DNA of 64,000 nt, taken from NCBI RefSeq assembly GCF_005222695.1, contig NZ_STGG01000012.1, positions 310,001-374,000 of the forward strand, read 5' to 3'. The position numbers and the translations under genes are program-made. Shown in pieces: positions 29,022 through 38,026 of the stretch. The notes under the pieces were generated by a model, which ran no database searches, was not told the origin of the DNA, and was given only the letters and a program-made list of their open reading frames with translations. Source of the stretch: Massilia sp. HP4. GTDB taxonomy: Bacteria; Pseudomonadota; Gammaproteobacteria; Burkholderiales; Burkholderiaceae_D. Numbering within the stretch: the first letter of the stretch is position 1; each line of letters starts with the position of its first letter.

Positions 29022-29219
29022 TCAGTCGGCGCCGAACAGCGCGGCTTCGCGGCGGCGGATCTCGGCCCAGATCGCGCGCTTGTCGTCCTCGCTCGCATTG
29101 CGCCAGGCGCGGATCTCGTCGATCGTGCGCATGCAGCCCTGGCACAGGCCGGTTTCGGGCACCATCTTGCAGATATTGATGCAGGGCGAAGGGACGGGAG
29201 TTTGCAGTTCTGGAGCCAT
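29022..29219 (-). CDS. DUF1289 family small cysteine-rich protein
   Basis: A 65-residue protein with the DUF1289 pattern of conserved cysteines (PCINICKM, LCQGCMRTIDEI), which looks like a small metal-binding knuckle. Function unknown; often found next to unrelated enzymes. The ATG at 29219 is chosen because it starts the family domain; the frame extends 58 codons upstream without similarity. Probably co-transcribed with the MBL gene. Confidence 0.85.
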   Translation of the reverse strand: MAPELQTPVPSPCINICKMVPETGLCQGCMRTIDEIRAWRNASEDDKRAIWAEIRRREAALFGAD

Positions 29220-29343
29220 TGCCTTAAAGCCTGGTGCGAAGGTGTAGTGGAGCCGCATTATCGCGTGTTCGGCAGTCCAGCGCCGTTTTTGCTTGTGAGT
29301 CACTATACTCGTCAATACAGTGCCATTTTGCACGAGGTGACCC

Positions 29344-29823
29344 ATGAAAATTCGTTTCATCGTACTGACCGCCCTGCTGGGCGTTTCCGCCACCGCATCG
29401 AGCCAGACCCTGTCGCCCGACGGCTACGGCAAGATCCAGTTTGGCCAACGACTCGACCAGGTCGAGCACAAGCTTGGTCAACGCGCCACGCCGCGGCCCG
29501 CCGATCCGGCTTGTTCCATGGTCGGCTTCAAGCGTTATCCGCAAGTGCGCTTCATGGTCGAGAACGGCGTGATCACGCGCGCCGACGCCAAGGGCGTGGT
29601 GCGCAACAGCGCCGGCATCACGGCCCGCATGTCGGCCAAGGTGGCGCTACGCCATGCCCCGGCCATGCGCAGCGAACTGCACAAATACGACAAGAACGGC
29701 CAATACCTGGTGCTACCGCAAGGTGAGGACAAGGCGCTGATCTTCGAGGCCAGCCAGGGAAAGATCAAGCGCATGCGCGCCGGCGTCAAACCGGCCGTCG
29801 AATACGTGGAGACCTGTGGGTAA
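29344..29823 (+). CDS. Secreted hypothetical protein
   Basis: A 159-residue protein with a typical signal peptide (MKIRFIVLTALLGVSATASSQ). The mature part is basic and beta-rich (GYGKIQFGQRLDQVEHKLGQR, then FMVENGVITRADAKGVV) with two cysteines, one near the end (EYVETCG), likely forming a periplasmic disulfide. No named family recognised. Divergent from the DUF1289 gene. Confidence 0.65.
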   Translation: MKIRFIVLTALLGVSATASSQTLSPDGYGKIQFGQRLDQVEHKLGQRATPRPADPACSMVGFKRYPQVRFMVENGVITRADAKGVVRNSAGITARMSAKVALRHAPAMRSELHKYDKNGQYLVLPQGEDKALIFEASQGKIKRMRAGVKPAVEYVETCG

Positions 29824-29922
29824 ATAAATCTCAGAAATGCCGCAGCAACTCGTTCGGCAGCGTTTGACAGGTTGGTGTAAGCTCGTGGCCTGAAATTGGT
29901 GCAGTGCACAAAAAGGATTGCC

Positions 29923-30960
29923 ATGAAACTCAACCGACTACTGCTGGCGCAGATGCGCTCGGCTACCCGCTCGCTGTGGCGCACGGGACCGGCCGCGCCC
30001 GGCGCCGCCGTGCAGCAGGCCATGAAGAATGCGGCGGCCATGCAGCGGGTGGCCCAGCGCCAGCTGCGCGATTTTACGGCGCCACCCGCGCCGGCGCCGG
30101 TGCAGCCGGCGCGTGAACGCCATGCCGGCAACTTCGTCGACGGTTTCCACGTGAACGCCGCCGGCCGCCGCGAGTACAAGCTCTATATCCCGGGCAGCTA
30201 CAACGGCGCCCCGGCGACCTTGCTGGTGATGCTGCACGGCTGCACCCAGGACCCGGACGACTTTGCCAACGGCACCCAGATGAATGCGCTGGCCGAAGAG
30301 TTCGGCTGCCTGGTGCTGTATCCGGCCCAGAGCAAGGGCGCGAATCCCTCGCGCTGCTGGAACTGGTTCAATGCGGTCGACCAGCGCCGCGACGAAGGCG
30401 AGCCCTCGATCATCGCCGGCATGACGCAGGCGATCATGGCCAGCCACGCGGTCGACCCGGCCCAGGTGTATGTGGCGGGCCTGTCCGCCGGCGGCGCGAT
30501 GGCGACCATCATGGGCACGCTGTATCCCGAGCTGTATGCGGCAGTGGGCGTGCATTCCGGCCTGCCGTTTGCCTCGGCCAACGATCTGTCGTCGGCGCTG
30601 GCGGCGATGAAGGGCGATTTCCGGCGCAGCCAGGACGGCGGCGGACAACCGCTGCCGATCATCGTCTTCCATGGCGACCGCGACACCACCGTGCATCCGG
30701 CCAATGGCGATGAACTGGTCGCGCAAGGCGCGCGCCACCTGGCTCAACCAGGCATGGCCGAACCTGGCCGGGTGCCGGACGGCCACGCCTATACGCGCAC
30801 CCTGTATCCGGACCAGGACGGTACCGTGCAGGCCGAGCACTGGCTGGTGCATGGCGCCGGCCACGCCTGGTTCGGCGGCAATGCGCGCGGTAGCTATACC
30901 GATGGCAAGGGGCCGGACGCAAGCCGCGAGATGATGCGCTTCTTCCGCACGCGGCGCTGA
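29923..30960 (+). CDS. PHB-depolymerase family esterase
   Basis: A 345-residue alpha/beta hydrolase of the PHB depolymerase/esterase family. The oxyanion region is [19 protein letters not shown]. The lipase box GLSAGGAM contains Ser188, with a likely Asp in [13 protein letters not shown] and catalytic His in [17 protein letters not shown]. The first about 60 residues are Arg/Ala/Gln-rich with no clear export signal. Members act on polyhydroxyalkanoate oligomers or feruloyl esters; which one is not known here. The ATG at 29923 is preferred over an upstream codon. Confidence 0.88.
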   Translation: MKLNRLLLAQMRSATRSLWRTGPAAPGAAVQQAMKNAAAMQRVAQRQLRDFTAPPAPAPVQPARERHAGNFVDGFHVNAAGRREYKLYIPGSYNGAPATLLVMLHGCTQDPDDFANGTQMNALAEEFGCLVLYPAQSKGANPSRCWNWFNAVDQRRDEGEPSIIAGMTQAIMASHAVDPAQVYVAGLSAGGAMATIMGTLYPELYAAVGVHSGLPFASANDLSSALAAMKGDFRRSQDGGGQPLPIIVFHGDRDTTVHPANGDELVAQGARHLAQPGMAEPGRVPDGHAYTRTLYPDQDGTVQAEHWLVHGAGHAWFGGNARGSYTDGKGPDASREMMRFFRTRR

Positions 30961-30964
30961 GGTG

Positions 30965-31156
30965 TCAGTGCGTCGTTGCCGGCGGTGGTGAGGGGTGGGC
31001 AGCGATATGTGCCCGCAGGCAGGCCGGACACCAGCAGCCGACTGCCTCTTGCGGCACGGCCACCGCCGGCGGCAAGCTGGTGCACCAGCACGGCTCCCCG
31101 GCGCCATCCGTCATCGCACACCCAAATTCAGCGCCGCAGCGCGTACAAATACTCAT
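30965..31156 (-). CDS. Cysteine-rich CWC family protein
   Basis: A 63-residue small protein with the CWC family layout: [10 protein letters not shown] near the start, EPCWC in the middle and [11 protein letters not shown] near the end. The cysteines suggest a zinc or other metal site. Function unknown. Start at the ATG 31156 ([13 protein letters not shown]); the frame extends upstream but only this start matches the family. Divergent from argB. Confidence 0.82.
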   Translation of the reverse strand: MSICTRCGAEFGCAMTDGAGEPCWCTSLPPAVAVPQEAVGCWCPACLRAHIAAHPSPPPATTH

Positions 31157-31277
31157 AACTGATAAAGTACCGATTGCTGCCATAAAATACAACAGGACGC
31201 CGCCCTTTCCCCACAAGGTTTACGCTGGTTTTACGACAATGGCTGTAAAATCTCGCGACATTTATTTTGGACCCTCC

Positions 31278-32207
31278 ATGAACGCTCAAGTGACCAGCCT
31301 GAAGACCGACGACCAACCTGACGACTTGACCGCCGTTTCGACGGCTTTGAAGGCTCAGATCCTGGCCGAAGCGCTTCCCTACATCCGCAACTTCCACGGC
31401 AAGACCATCGTCATCAAATACGGTGGCAATGCCATGACCGAAGAGCGCCTGAAACACGGCTTCGCACGCGACGTCATCCTGCTCAAGCTGGTGGGCATGA
31501 ACCCGGTCGTGGTCCACGGCGGCGGCCCGCAGATCGACAATGCGCTCAAGAAGATCGGCAAGCAGGGCACCTTCGTGCAGGGCATGCGCATCACCGACGA
31601 AGAAACCATGGAAGTGGTGGAGTGGGTGCTGGGTGGCGAAGTCCAGCAAGACATCGTGATGCTGATCAATCACTACGGTGGCCAGGCGGTCGGCCTGACC
31701 GGCAAGGACGGCGGCCTGATCCGCGCACGCCGCATGGCGATGCCTGACAAGGAAAAACCGGGCGAGTTCCTCGACATCGGTTTCGTCGGCGAGATCGAAG
31801 CGATCAACCCGGCCGTCGTGAAAGCGCTGCAGGACGACGCCTTCATCCCGATCATCTCGCCGATCGGTTTCGGCCAGGACGGCCAGGCCTACAACATCAA
31901 TGCCGACGTCGTCGCCGGCAAGATCGCGGAAATCCTGAAAGCCGAAAAGCTGATCATGATGACCAACATCGCCGGCGTGCAAGATAAAGCGGGCAATCTG
32001 GTGACCGACCTGTCGGCGCGCGAAATCGACGAGATGTTCGCGGACGGCACGATTTCGGGCGGCATGCTGCCAAAGATTTCGTCGGCACTGGACGCGGCCA
32101 AGTCGGGCGTGAACACCGTGCACATCATCGATGGCCGCATCGAGCACTCTTTACTGCTCGAAGTCTTGACCGAACAGGCTTTTGGCACTATGATCCGGTC
32201 TCACTAA
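31278..32207 (+). CDS. argB: Acetylglutamate kinase
   Basis: Phosphorylates N-acetylglutamate with ATP, the second step of the acetylated arginine pathway. The 309-residue product has the amino-acid-kinase fold: phosphate-binding [19 protein letters not shown], then [25 protein letters not shown] and [11 protein letters not shown] near the end. The ATG at 31278 is preferred over several upstream in-frame codons. Its last codons contain a promoter for the downstream tRNA. Confidence 0.97.
   Translation: MNAQVTSLKTDDQPDDLTAVSTALKAQILAEALPYIRNFHGKTIVIKYGGNAMTEERLKHGFARDVILLKLVGMNPVVVHGGGPQIDNALKKIGKQGTFVQGMRITDEETMEVVEWVLGGEVQQDIVMLINHYGGQAVGLTGKDGGLIRARRMAMPDKEKPGEFLDIGFVGEIEAINPAVVKALQDDAFIPIISPIGFGQDGQAYNINADVVAGKIAEILKAEKLIMMTNIAGVQDKAGNLVTDLSAREIDEMFADGTISGGMLPKISSALDAAKSGVNTVHIIDGRIEHSLLLEVLTEQAFGTMIRSH
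32166..32194 (+). promoter_or_regulatory. Promoter within argB 3' end for tRNA-Thr
   Basis: TTGACC (32166-32171, five of six consensus) and TATGAT (32189-32194, five of six) are separated by 17 bases. Transcription would begin near 32201, about 46 bases before the mature tRNA. Confidence 0.6.
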
Positions 32208-32246
32208 ATTTTTTGTGGCGGCAACAGTCGCCACGAAAAACAAGAT

Positions 32247-32321
<75 letters not shown>

Positions 32322-32425
32322 TTTCTTCCTGCAATACCCCTCCCCCTTCTGTTTTTCCTCGCTCCATGACGTTGTCATGCGCCGCTGGCATAATCGCGTG
32401 TTGCATCCACTGCGATTGAATTCCC

Positions 32426-33172
32426 GTGTCCCACTCTTCGCTCCAAGCCCCGGTCTGGCTATTCGACCTCGATAACACCCTGCACGACGCCTCGCACGCG
32501 ATCTTCCCGGCGATCAGCGCCAATATGAACACGTATATCGCGCGCGTGCTGAGCATCGACGGCGTGCCGGCCACGCAAGAAATGGTCGACGCCGCGCGCC
32601 TCGGCTACTGGAAGCGCTACGGCGCCACCCTGCTCGGCATGATGCGCCACCATCAGGTGTGTTCGAAGGATTTCCTGCACCAGACCCACGATATCGGCCC
32701 CCTCGACGCCCTGCTGCGCGCCGAGCGCGGCCTGGCGCGCCTGTTGCGCCGCCTGCCGGGCCGCAAGATCCTGCTGACCAATGCGCCGAACAGCTATTCG
32801 ACCGAGATCGTGCGCCGCCTGAAATTGCACAATCATTTCTCGCAGCATGTGGCGATCGAGCACATGCACGTGCATGGCCAGTTGCGGCCCAAACCGTCGA
32901 AGCTGATGCTGCGCCGCCTGCTGCGCAAGCACGGCATTGCGGCCCAGCGCTGCATCCTGGTCGAGGACACGCTGGCCAACCTGCGCACCGCGCGCCAGCT
33001 CGGCCTGCGCACAGTTTGGGTCACGCAATATCTCCGGATCAGCGATCCGATTGGAAAAGCCTCGCTTCCGAGGACCTTGAAATGCCCCGGTTACGTCAAT
33101 GTCAAAGTAAAATCCGTGCGGCAACTTCCGACGCGGCTCTCCGGGCTGCGTCGTTCCAATAACACACCCTAG
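32426..33172 (+). CDS. Pyrimidine 5'-nucleotidase (HAD superfamily)
   Basis: A 248-residue HAD hydrolase. Motif I is WLFDLDNTLHDAS near the start, motif II KILLTNAPNSYS, and motifs III/IV the Lys in RPKPSK and CILVEDTLANLRTAR. Resembles the SDT1/PpsE-like pyrimidine 5'-nucleotidase group, which dephosphorylates nucleoside monophosphates. The start is GTG at 32426. Lies just upstream of slmA, an order common in Burkholderiales. Confidence 0.88.
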   Translation: MSHSSLQAPVWLFDLDNTLHDASHAIFPAISANMNTYIARVLSIDGVPATQEMVDAARLGYWKRYGATLLGMMRHHQVCSKDFLHQTHDIGPLDALLRAERGLARLLRRLPGRKILLTNAPNSYSTEIVRRLKLHNHFSQHVAIEHMHVHGQLRPKPSKLMLRRLLRKHGIAAQRCILVEDTLANLRTARQLGLRTVWVTQYLRISDPIGKASLPRTLKCPGYVNVKVKSVRQLPTRLSGLRRSNNTP

Positions 33173-33179
33173 GGATCCC

Positions 33180-33758
33180 ATGGCAAGCACGAAGCCAGGC
33201 CAGCGCAAGCTGCAAATCCTCCAGGCCCTGGCCTCGATGCTCGAGCAGCCCAAGGGCGAGAAAATCACGACCGCCGCGCTCGCGGCGCGCCTGTCGGTGT
33301 CCGAAGCCGCGCTGTACCGCCACTTCGCCAGCAAGGCGCAGATGTACGAGGGGCTGATCGAGTTCATCGAATCGTCGGTATTCGGCGTGATCAACCAGAT
33401 CACCGAAAAAGAAGAAGGCGGTCTCGAACAGGCACACGCGATGCTGCAGATGCTGCTCGGCTTCGCGGCCAACAATCCGGGCATGACCCGGGTCTTGATC
33501 GGCGATGCGCTGGTCAATGAAGACGAACGCCTGCAGCACCGCATGAACGGGTTCTACGACAAGGTCGAACTGGCCTTCAAGGGCGCGCTGCGCCTGGCCG
33601 TCACGCAGGGACACGGCCAGGAAGCCGACGTCGCGGCGCGCGCCAGCCTGCTGGTGAACTACGTCACCGGCCGCTGGCACCGCTTCGCCAAGACCGGCTT
33701 CAAGCTCAATCCGGCCGAAGGCACGTCGCTCCAGCTGTCCCTGCTGCTGGCGGCGTAG
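33180..33758 (+). CDS. slmA: Nucleoid occlusion factor SlmA
   Basis: TetR-family DNA-binding protein that binds SBS sites on the chromosome and blocks FtsZ ring assembly over the nucleoid. The 192-residue product has an N-terminal HTH (ITTAALAARLSVSEAALYRHFASKAQMYEGL), closely matching SlmA, and a helical dimerisation domain. Seven bases after the nucleotidase gene, so probably co-transcribed. Coordination of division with segregation fits the presence of parAB and parS elsewhere in the window. Confidence 0.93.
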   Translation: MASTKPGQRKLQILQALASMLEQPKGEKITTAALAARLSVSEAALYRHFASKAQMYEGLIEFIESSVFGVINQITEKEEGGLEQAHAMLQMLLGFAANNPGMTRVLIGDALVNEDERLQHRMNGFYDKVELAFKGALRLAVTQGHGQEADVAARASLLVNYVTGRWHRFAKTGFKLNPAEGTSLQLSLLLAA

Positions 33759-33768
33759 AATCGGGGGC

Positions 33769-35592
33769 ATGGATACCGGCGAAGTCTTCGCGCTGCTGGA
33801 CGATGCCGGCGCCGCCGGGGAAGCCCGCTCGCGCCTGTACAGCGGACATGCGGGCACGCTGGCGTGCGAGGACGGCGCCGGCTGGCCCGCGCTCCTGGCA
33901 GCGCTGTCGCAGGCCTTGCAGGACGGCCTGCACGCGGTGCCGCTGCTGAGCTACGAGCTGGGCGCGCACCTGCAGGGATTGCCTGCACGGCCGCTGGATG
34001 GTCCACTGGCGCGGGTGCTGCTGTTCACGCACTGCGAGCAGATGACGGGCGAGCAGGTCGCGTCGTGGCTGGTAACGCGGACCATGGACAGCGAACTGGC
34101 CGGGGTGGCCGGCATCGCGGCCAATGTCGACGCGGCGCAATTCACCGCTGCGATCGACCGCATCCGCGACTACATCGCGGCCGGCGACACCTACCAGGTC
34201 AACTACACCTACCGCCTGCGCTTCGACGCCTTCGGCGGGCTGTTCGCCCTGTACGCGCGCCTGCGCGCACGCCAGCCGGTGCCGTACGGCGCGCTGGTGT
34301 CGTTGCCTGGCGGCGGCGCGCTGCTGTCGTTCTCGCCCGAGCTGTTCGTGCGCCACGAAGCGGGCCTGCTGCAGGCGCGGCCGATGAAGGGCACGGCGCC
34401 GGCCAGCGGCGACCCTGACGTCGACGCGGCGCGCGCCCTGGCGCTGTCGCAGGACACCAAGAACCGCGCCGAAAACCTGATGATCGTCGACCTGCTGCGC
34501 AACGACCTCGGTCGCGTGGGGCAGACCGGGAGCGTCGAGGTTCCCGCCCTGTTCGAGGTGCAGCGCTATGGCGCCGTGCTGCAGATGACGTCCACGGTGC
34601 AGGCGCGCCTGCGCATGGACGCGGACCTGGGCGAAATTTTCGATGCCCTGTATCCCTGCGGCTCGATCACCGGCGCGCCTAAACGGCGCACGATGGAGAT
34701 CATCCACGAACTCGAGCCCGAGGCGCGCGGCATCTATACCGGTGCGATCGGCTGGTTCGATCCGGCGCCGCCGGGCCGCGCCTTCGGCGACTTCTGCCTG
34801 TCGGTACCGATCCGGACCCTGGCGCTCGATGCCGCAAGAGACGGTGTCCGGCGTGGGGAGCTAGGCGTCGGCGCCGGCATCGTGTACGACAGCGATGCGC
34901 CATCCGAATTCGCCGAATGCCAATTGAAGGCGCGCTTCCTGACTGGCCTGTCCAACGAATTCACCCTCTTCGAGACAATCCGCGCCTCGCGCGAGCATGG
35001 CTGCCGCCACTTGGAACAGCATCTCGACCGCCTGGCCGCATCCTGCGCCTATTTCGGTTTCGCTTTCGACCGCGGCGCGGCCCACGTCGCGCTGCTGGAA
35101 GCCAGCGAGGCGCTACCCTCCGACGTATTGCACCGCCTGCGCCTGGCCGTGTCGCATACCGGAGACCTGACGCTGACGTCGGGCGAGCTGGCGCCATTGC
35201 ACGAGCCGGTCACGCTGCTGCTGGCGGCCGAGCCGACGCACGGCGGCGAAGTCTTCCTGCGCCACAAGACGAGCATCCGCAGCCGCTACGATGCGGCGTG
35301 GAAGGCGGCCGAGGCGCAAGGCGCCTTCGATGCGCTGTTCTTCAACGAGCGCGATGAATTGACGGAAGGAGGACGCAGCAGCGTGTTCCTGCGCTTCGGC
35401 GAGGCGTGGCTCACGCCGCCGCTGTCGGCCGGCGTGCTGCCGGGCGTGATGCGCGGCGTGCTGCTGGCCGCACCGGCCTGGAATGCGCGCGAAGCCACGA
35501 TCACGCGCGACATGCTGCAACAGGCCGACGACATCGTGGTCTGCAATGCCCTGCGCGGGCCGCTGCGCGCCGTCCTTGCAAACGCGCCATGA
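33769..35592 (+). CDS. pabB: Aminodeoxychorismate synthase component I fused to aminodeoxychorismate lyase
   Basis: A 607-residue two-domain protein of p-aminobenzoate (folate) synthesis. The N-terminal PabB part (to about 390) has the chorismate-binding signature: PMKGT with Lys207, RNDLGR, and GSITGAPKRRTM. It turns chorismate into aminodeoxychorismate with ammonia from a glutaminase partner (PabA, not seen here). The C-terminal part (about 395-607) is a class IV PLP aminotransferase-fold lyase (PabC) with candidate PLP Lys500 in RHKTSIRSRYD and the GVLPGVMRG loop. The fusion supplies two consecutive steps. Starts 11 bases after slmA. Confidence 0.94.
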   Translation: MDTGEVFALLDDAGAAGEARSRLYSGHAGTLACEDGAGWPALLAALSQALQDGLHAVPLLSYELGAHLQGLPARPLDGPLARVLLFTHCEQMTGEQVASWLVTRTMDSELAGVAGIAANVDAAQFTAAIDRIRDYIAAGDTYQVNYTYRLRFDAFGGLFALYARLRARQPVPYGALVSLPGGGALLSFSPELFVRHEAGLLQARPMKGTAPASGDPDVDAARALALSQDTKNRAENLMIVDLLRNDLGRVGQTGSVEVPALFEVQRYGAVLQMTSTVQARLRMDADLGEIFDALYPCGSITGAPKRRTMEIIHELEPEARGIYTGAIGWFDPAPPGRAFGDFCLSVPIRTLALDAARDGVRRGELGVGAGIVYDSDAPSEFAECQLKARFLTGLSNEFTLFETIRASREHGCRHLEQHLDRLAASCAYFGFAFDRGAAHVALLEASEALPSDVLHRLRLAVSHTGDLTLTSGELAPLHEPVTLLLAAEPTHGGEVFLRHKTSIRSRYDAAWKAAEAQGAFDALFFNERDELTEGGRSSVFLRFGEAWLTPPLSAGVLPGVMRGVLLAAPAWNAREATITRDMLQQADDIVVCNALRGPLRAVLANAP

Positions 35593-36053
35593 GTGCGGCC
35601 TTCATCGACCGCATCCGTTTTGTAGAGAAGATGTCAGGGCCGGGCATCTGGCGCGCGGGCCTGTGGCTGTTCGGCTATGCCATGCTGCCGGTGGCGCTGG
35701 TGGCGGCGCTGTTCCTGACTGTGTTCCCGGCCGGCCTGCAGCGGGATATGGAGCCGTTCACGTGGCTGGTCGTGAGTCCGGTGATCGAAACGCTGATGCT
35801 CGGCGCGATCCTCATCCACCTGCGCAAGCGCCAGAAGGAACACCACTCGATCATGCTGGCCGCGCTGGTGCTGGGCGCATTTCATTCCCTGAACAGCATG
35901 CTGTGGGGCTTCATTGCCTTGCCCCTGTTCCTGGTGCACGGCTATGCGTTCACGCGGCTGTTCGAGGTCGACCGGCAGCGCGCCTTCGTGGTGCCGATGG
36001 TGGCGCATGCGCTGCACAATGTGCTGGTACTGCTGGTGCTGAAAGTGGCTTGA
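35589..36053 (+). CDS. CPBP-like (Abi/CAAX) membrane protein with reduced motif
   Basis: A 154-residue protein with several hydrophobic helices. It resembles the CPBP intramembrane protease family: an acidic site in PVIETLMLGAIL (usually EExxxR, here ET with no Arg), GAFHSLN as the FxxxH site and HALHNVLVLL as the HxxxN site. The weak first motif makes protease activity uncertain. Its ATG overlaps the pabB stop (ATGA), so it is translationally coupled to the fused pabBC gene; the reason is unknown. Confidence 0.65.
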   Translation: MSAAFIDRIRFVEKMSGPGIWRAGLWLFGYAMLPVALVAALFLTVFPAGLQRDMEPFTWLVVSPVIETLMLGAILIHLRKRQKEHHSIMLAALVLGAFHSLNSMLWGFIALPLFLVHGYAFTRLFEVDRQRAFVVPMVAHALHNVLVLLVLKVA

Positions 36054-36064
36054 CGCCGGTGATT

Positions 36065-36131
36065 CACGTCCTGCCCGTCTCCATGCCCGCTGCTTTTGCT
36101 GGAAGCTCGCGCAGGGAAACGGGCGGACGTG
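36065..36131. repeat. 67-bp inverted repeat between convergent genes
   Basis: CACGTCCTGCCCGT (36065-36078) pairs with ACGGGCGGACGTG (36119-36131) with one bulged base, enclosing 40 bases. No T-run on either side, so not a standard terminator. Possibly a transcript-end hairpin between the CPBP-like and OmpW genes, or a single-copy palindromic repeat. Confidence 0.5.
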
Positions 36132-36144
36132 ATCGGTGCTCCTC

Positions 36145-36756
36145 TCAGAAGCGGTAGCCGACGCCCAGTCCAACCAGGACCGGGTCGACCTTCAGGTGGC
36201 TGGCCCTGGCGCCGCCGACATACACATCGCTGCGCAGATTGATTTTCTTGACGTCGGCATTGATCGACCAGTGTTCATCGAGGCGGAAGTTGACGCCGGC
36301 CTGCAGTGACAGGCCCCAGCTATCGTTTTCCAGGTCGCCGGCGCCATCGAGCAGCTTGATGCTCGACATGCGGGTATAGTTCACGCCGGCGCCGACATAT
36401 GGGCTGATGGCCGCGCCAGGGGCGAAGTGGTATTGCAGGCTCAGGGTCGGCGGCAGGTGCTTGAAGGTGCCGATCTCGGCGCCGTCCAGGCGGGCCTTGT
36501 GCTTCTGTGGATAAGTCAGGACCAGTTCGGCCGCGATGTGCGGGGTTAGGAAATAGCTGATGTCCAGCTCGGGAATGGTCTTGCTGCTCACCTCGAGGCG
36601 GTCCGCCGCGCCGACGCCGCCGATCGGCGTCGACTTGTTGTCCGGATCGACGTGCACGGCGCGGGCGCGCACCAGCCATGGGGATTCCTGGGCCATCGCT
36701 TGCGCAGCGCTCAAGGCGATCAGAGCCACCAGCACGGTTTTCATCGTCGTTTTCAT
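36145..36756 (-). CDS. OmpW family outer-membrane protein
   Basis: A 203-residue eight-stranded barrel of the OmpW family. Signal peptide MKTTMKTVLVALIALSAAQAMAQ, then SPWLVRARAVHVDPDN, a typical OmpW start, ELDISYFLTPHIAAELVLTYP and a barrel end GLGVGYRF. OmpW forms a hydrophobic channel and is often induced by oxygen limitation. An FNR-type site lies upstream at 36830. Confidence 0.92.
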   Translation of the reverse strand: MKTTMKTVLVALIALSAAQAMAQESPWLVRARAVHVDPDNKSTPIGGVGAADRLEVSSKTIPELDISYFLTPHIAAELVLTYPQKHKARLDGAEIGTFKHLPPTLSLQYHFAPGAAISPYVGAGVNYTRMSSIKLLDGAGDLENDSWGLSLQAGVNFRLDEHWSINADVKKINLRSDVYVGGARASHLKVDPVLVGLGVGYRF

Positions 36757-36829
36757 CTTTTTCTTACCTTTCTTCGTTTTATGTCATCTGCAACGAAGGT
36801 AAGCTTATTGATGTGAGGCAAAACGAACT

Positions 36830-36843
36830 ATGATGTACATCAA
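36830..36843. promoter_or_regulatory. FNR/CRP-family-like operator
   Basis: ATGATGTACATCAA matches the FNR palindrome TTGAT-N4-ATCAA with one mismatch. It lies 74 bases upstream of the ompW ATG and 87 upstream of the acetyltransferase start. It could drive either gene; OmpW is FNR-controlled in other bacteria. Confidence 0.5.
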
Positions 36844-36930
36844 AATGACCATGCTATTAGTGTGGTTTATAAAACGCCTATCTCCTAGGTTATATCTTTG
36901 ACCGAGGATAGGTATTCGAAAGGACGCACC

Positions 36931-37368
36931 ATGCGCAGTATCGGCATCGCTTCGAGCGACGACATTCCACGCCTGTTCGACATCTGGGAGGCATCGGTCC
37001 AGGCGACCCATGACTTCCTGAATCCGGACGATTTCCTGTTGCTGGTGCCGATCGTGGAGCGCACGTTGCGCGAGTTCACGCCGCTGCATTGCGTGCGCGA
37101 CGCCGCCGGCCAGGCCTGCGCCTTCATGGGCGTGAGCGAGGGAACGATCGAGATGCTGTTCGTCGATCCGCAGCACCGCGGCCAGGGCGCCGGGCGGGCC
37201 CTGGTGGAATTCGCGATCGCGACGCTGGGCGCCACGCGGGTCGACGTCAACGAGCAGAATGGGCAGGCGCTCGGCTTCTACGAGCGCATGGGATTCGCGG
37301 TACAAGGACGTTCCGGGCAGGACCCGTTCGGCAAGCCCTACCCGATCCTGCACCTGGCACTGCGCTGA
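36931..37368 (+). CDS. GNAT family N-acetyltransferase
   Basis: A 145-residue acetyltransferase. The acetyl-CoA region reads IEMLFVDPQHRGQGAGRALVEFA, followed by VDVNEQNGQALGFYERMGF, both typical of GNAT enzymes. Start at the ATG 36931 with AAAGGA eight bases upstream; an 11-codon extension is possible. Acceptor unknown. Divergent from the ompW gene. Confidence 0.9.
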   Translation: MRSIGIASSDDIPRLFDIWEASVQATHDFLNPDDFLLLVPIVERTLREFTPLHCVRDAAGQACAFMGVSEGTIEMLFVDPQHRGQGAGRALVEFAIATLGATRVDVNEQNGQALGFYERMGFAVQGRSGQDPFGKPYPILHLALR

Positions 37369-37372
37369 ACGA

Positions 37373-37957
37373 TTACAGGGCCGCTTCGATCTTCCCGGTC
37401 AGCTGCGGGTCTTCAGGCGTGACCTTGCTCGGGAAGTAGTCGAGCACCTTGCCGTCGCGGCCGATCAGGTATTTGGTGAAGTTCCACTTCGGTTCCTGGC
37501 CGGTGGCCTTGATCAGCTGCGCATGCAGCGGATTGGCTTGCGGGCCCTTCACCGAGCTCTTGGCGAACATCGGGAACTTGACGCCATAGGTGTTGAAGCA
37601 CAGGTCGGCGATTTCCTTGGCGCTGCCCGGCTCCTGCTGGCCGAAGTCGTTCGACGGGAAGCCCAGGATCACCAGGCCGCGGCCGCTGTACCTGGCGTAG
37701 ATTTTTTCCAGGCCTTCGTACTGCTTGGTAAAGCCGCAGTAGCTGGCCGTGTTCACCACCAGCACCACCTTGCCGGCGTACTGGCAGAGGTCTTGCGGCG
37801 CTTCGTCCTGCAGGCGCTTGAAGCTGTGCTTGAGCACGGCCGGGCATGCGGCCGGGCTCTTGGTCAGTGCTGCGACCGGCGCGGCCTGCGCGCGTGCTGG
37901 CTGGGTAACGCTGATGGCGGCCGTGGCGGCGAGCAGCAGGGCGATGGTCTTGATCAT
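37373..37957 (-). CDS. Glutathione peroxidase family protein, probably periplasmic
   Basis: A 194-residue thiol peroxidase of the GPx family with a signal peptide (MIKTIALLLAATAAISVTQPARA). The active site is NTASYCGFTKQYEGLE with peroxidatic Cys74. GFPSNDFGQQEPG carries the catalytic Gln, and KWNFTKYLI the Trp and Asn. In the place of selenocysteine there is Cys. Likely uses thioredoxin-like or glutathione reductants and destroys peroxides outside the cytoplasm. The ATG at 37957 starts the signal. Confidence 0.93.
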   Translation of the reverse strand: MIKTIALLLAATAAISVTQPARAQAAPVAALTKSPAACPAVLKHSFKRLQDEAPQDLCQYAGKVVLVVNTASYCGFTKQYEGLEKIYARYSGRGLVILGFPSNDFGQQEPGSAKEIADLCFNTYGVKFPMFAKSSVKGPQANPLHAQLIKATGQEPKWNFTKYLIGRDGKVLDYFPSKVTPEDPQLTGKIEAAL

Positions 37958-38026
37958 GGCGTGGTATTGACGGGATTGAGGTGCGACGATTGTAGCGCAA
38001 GCCGCACCCCCGGCAACCATCCCCTT

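Noticed and set aside
32215-32235. Hairpin GTGGCG/CGCCAC after argB as a terminator
   Set aside because: It is followed by A-rich, not T-rich sequence on the plus strand and lies in the leader of the tRNA; not an intrinsic terminator for argB.
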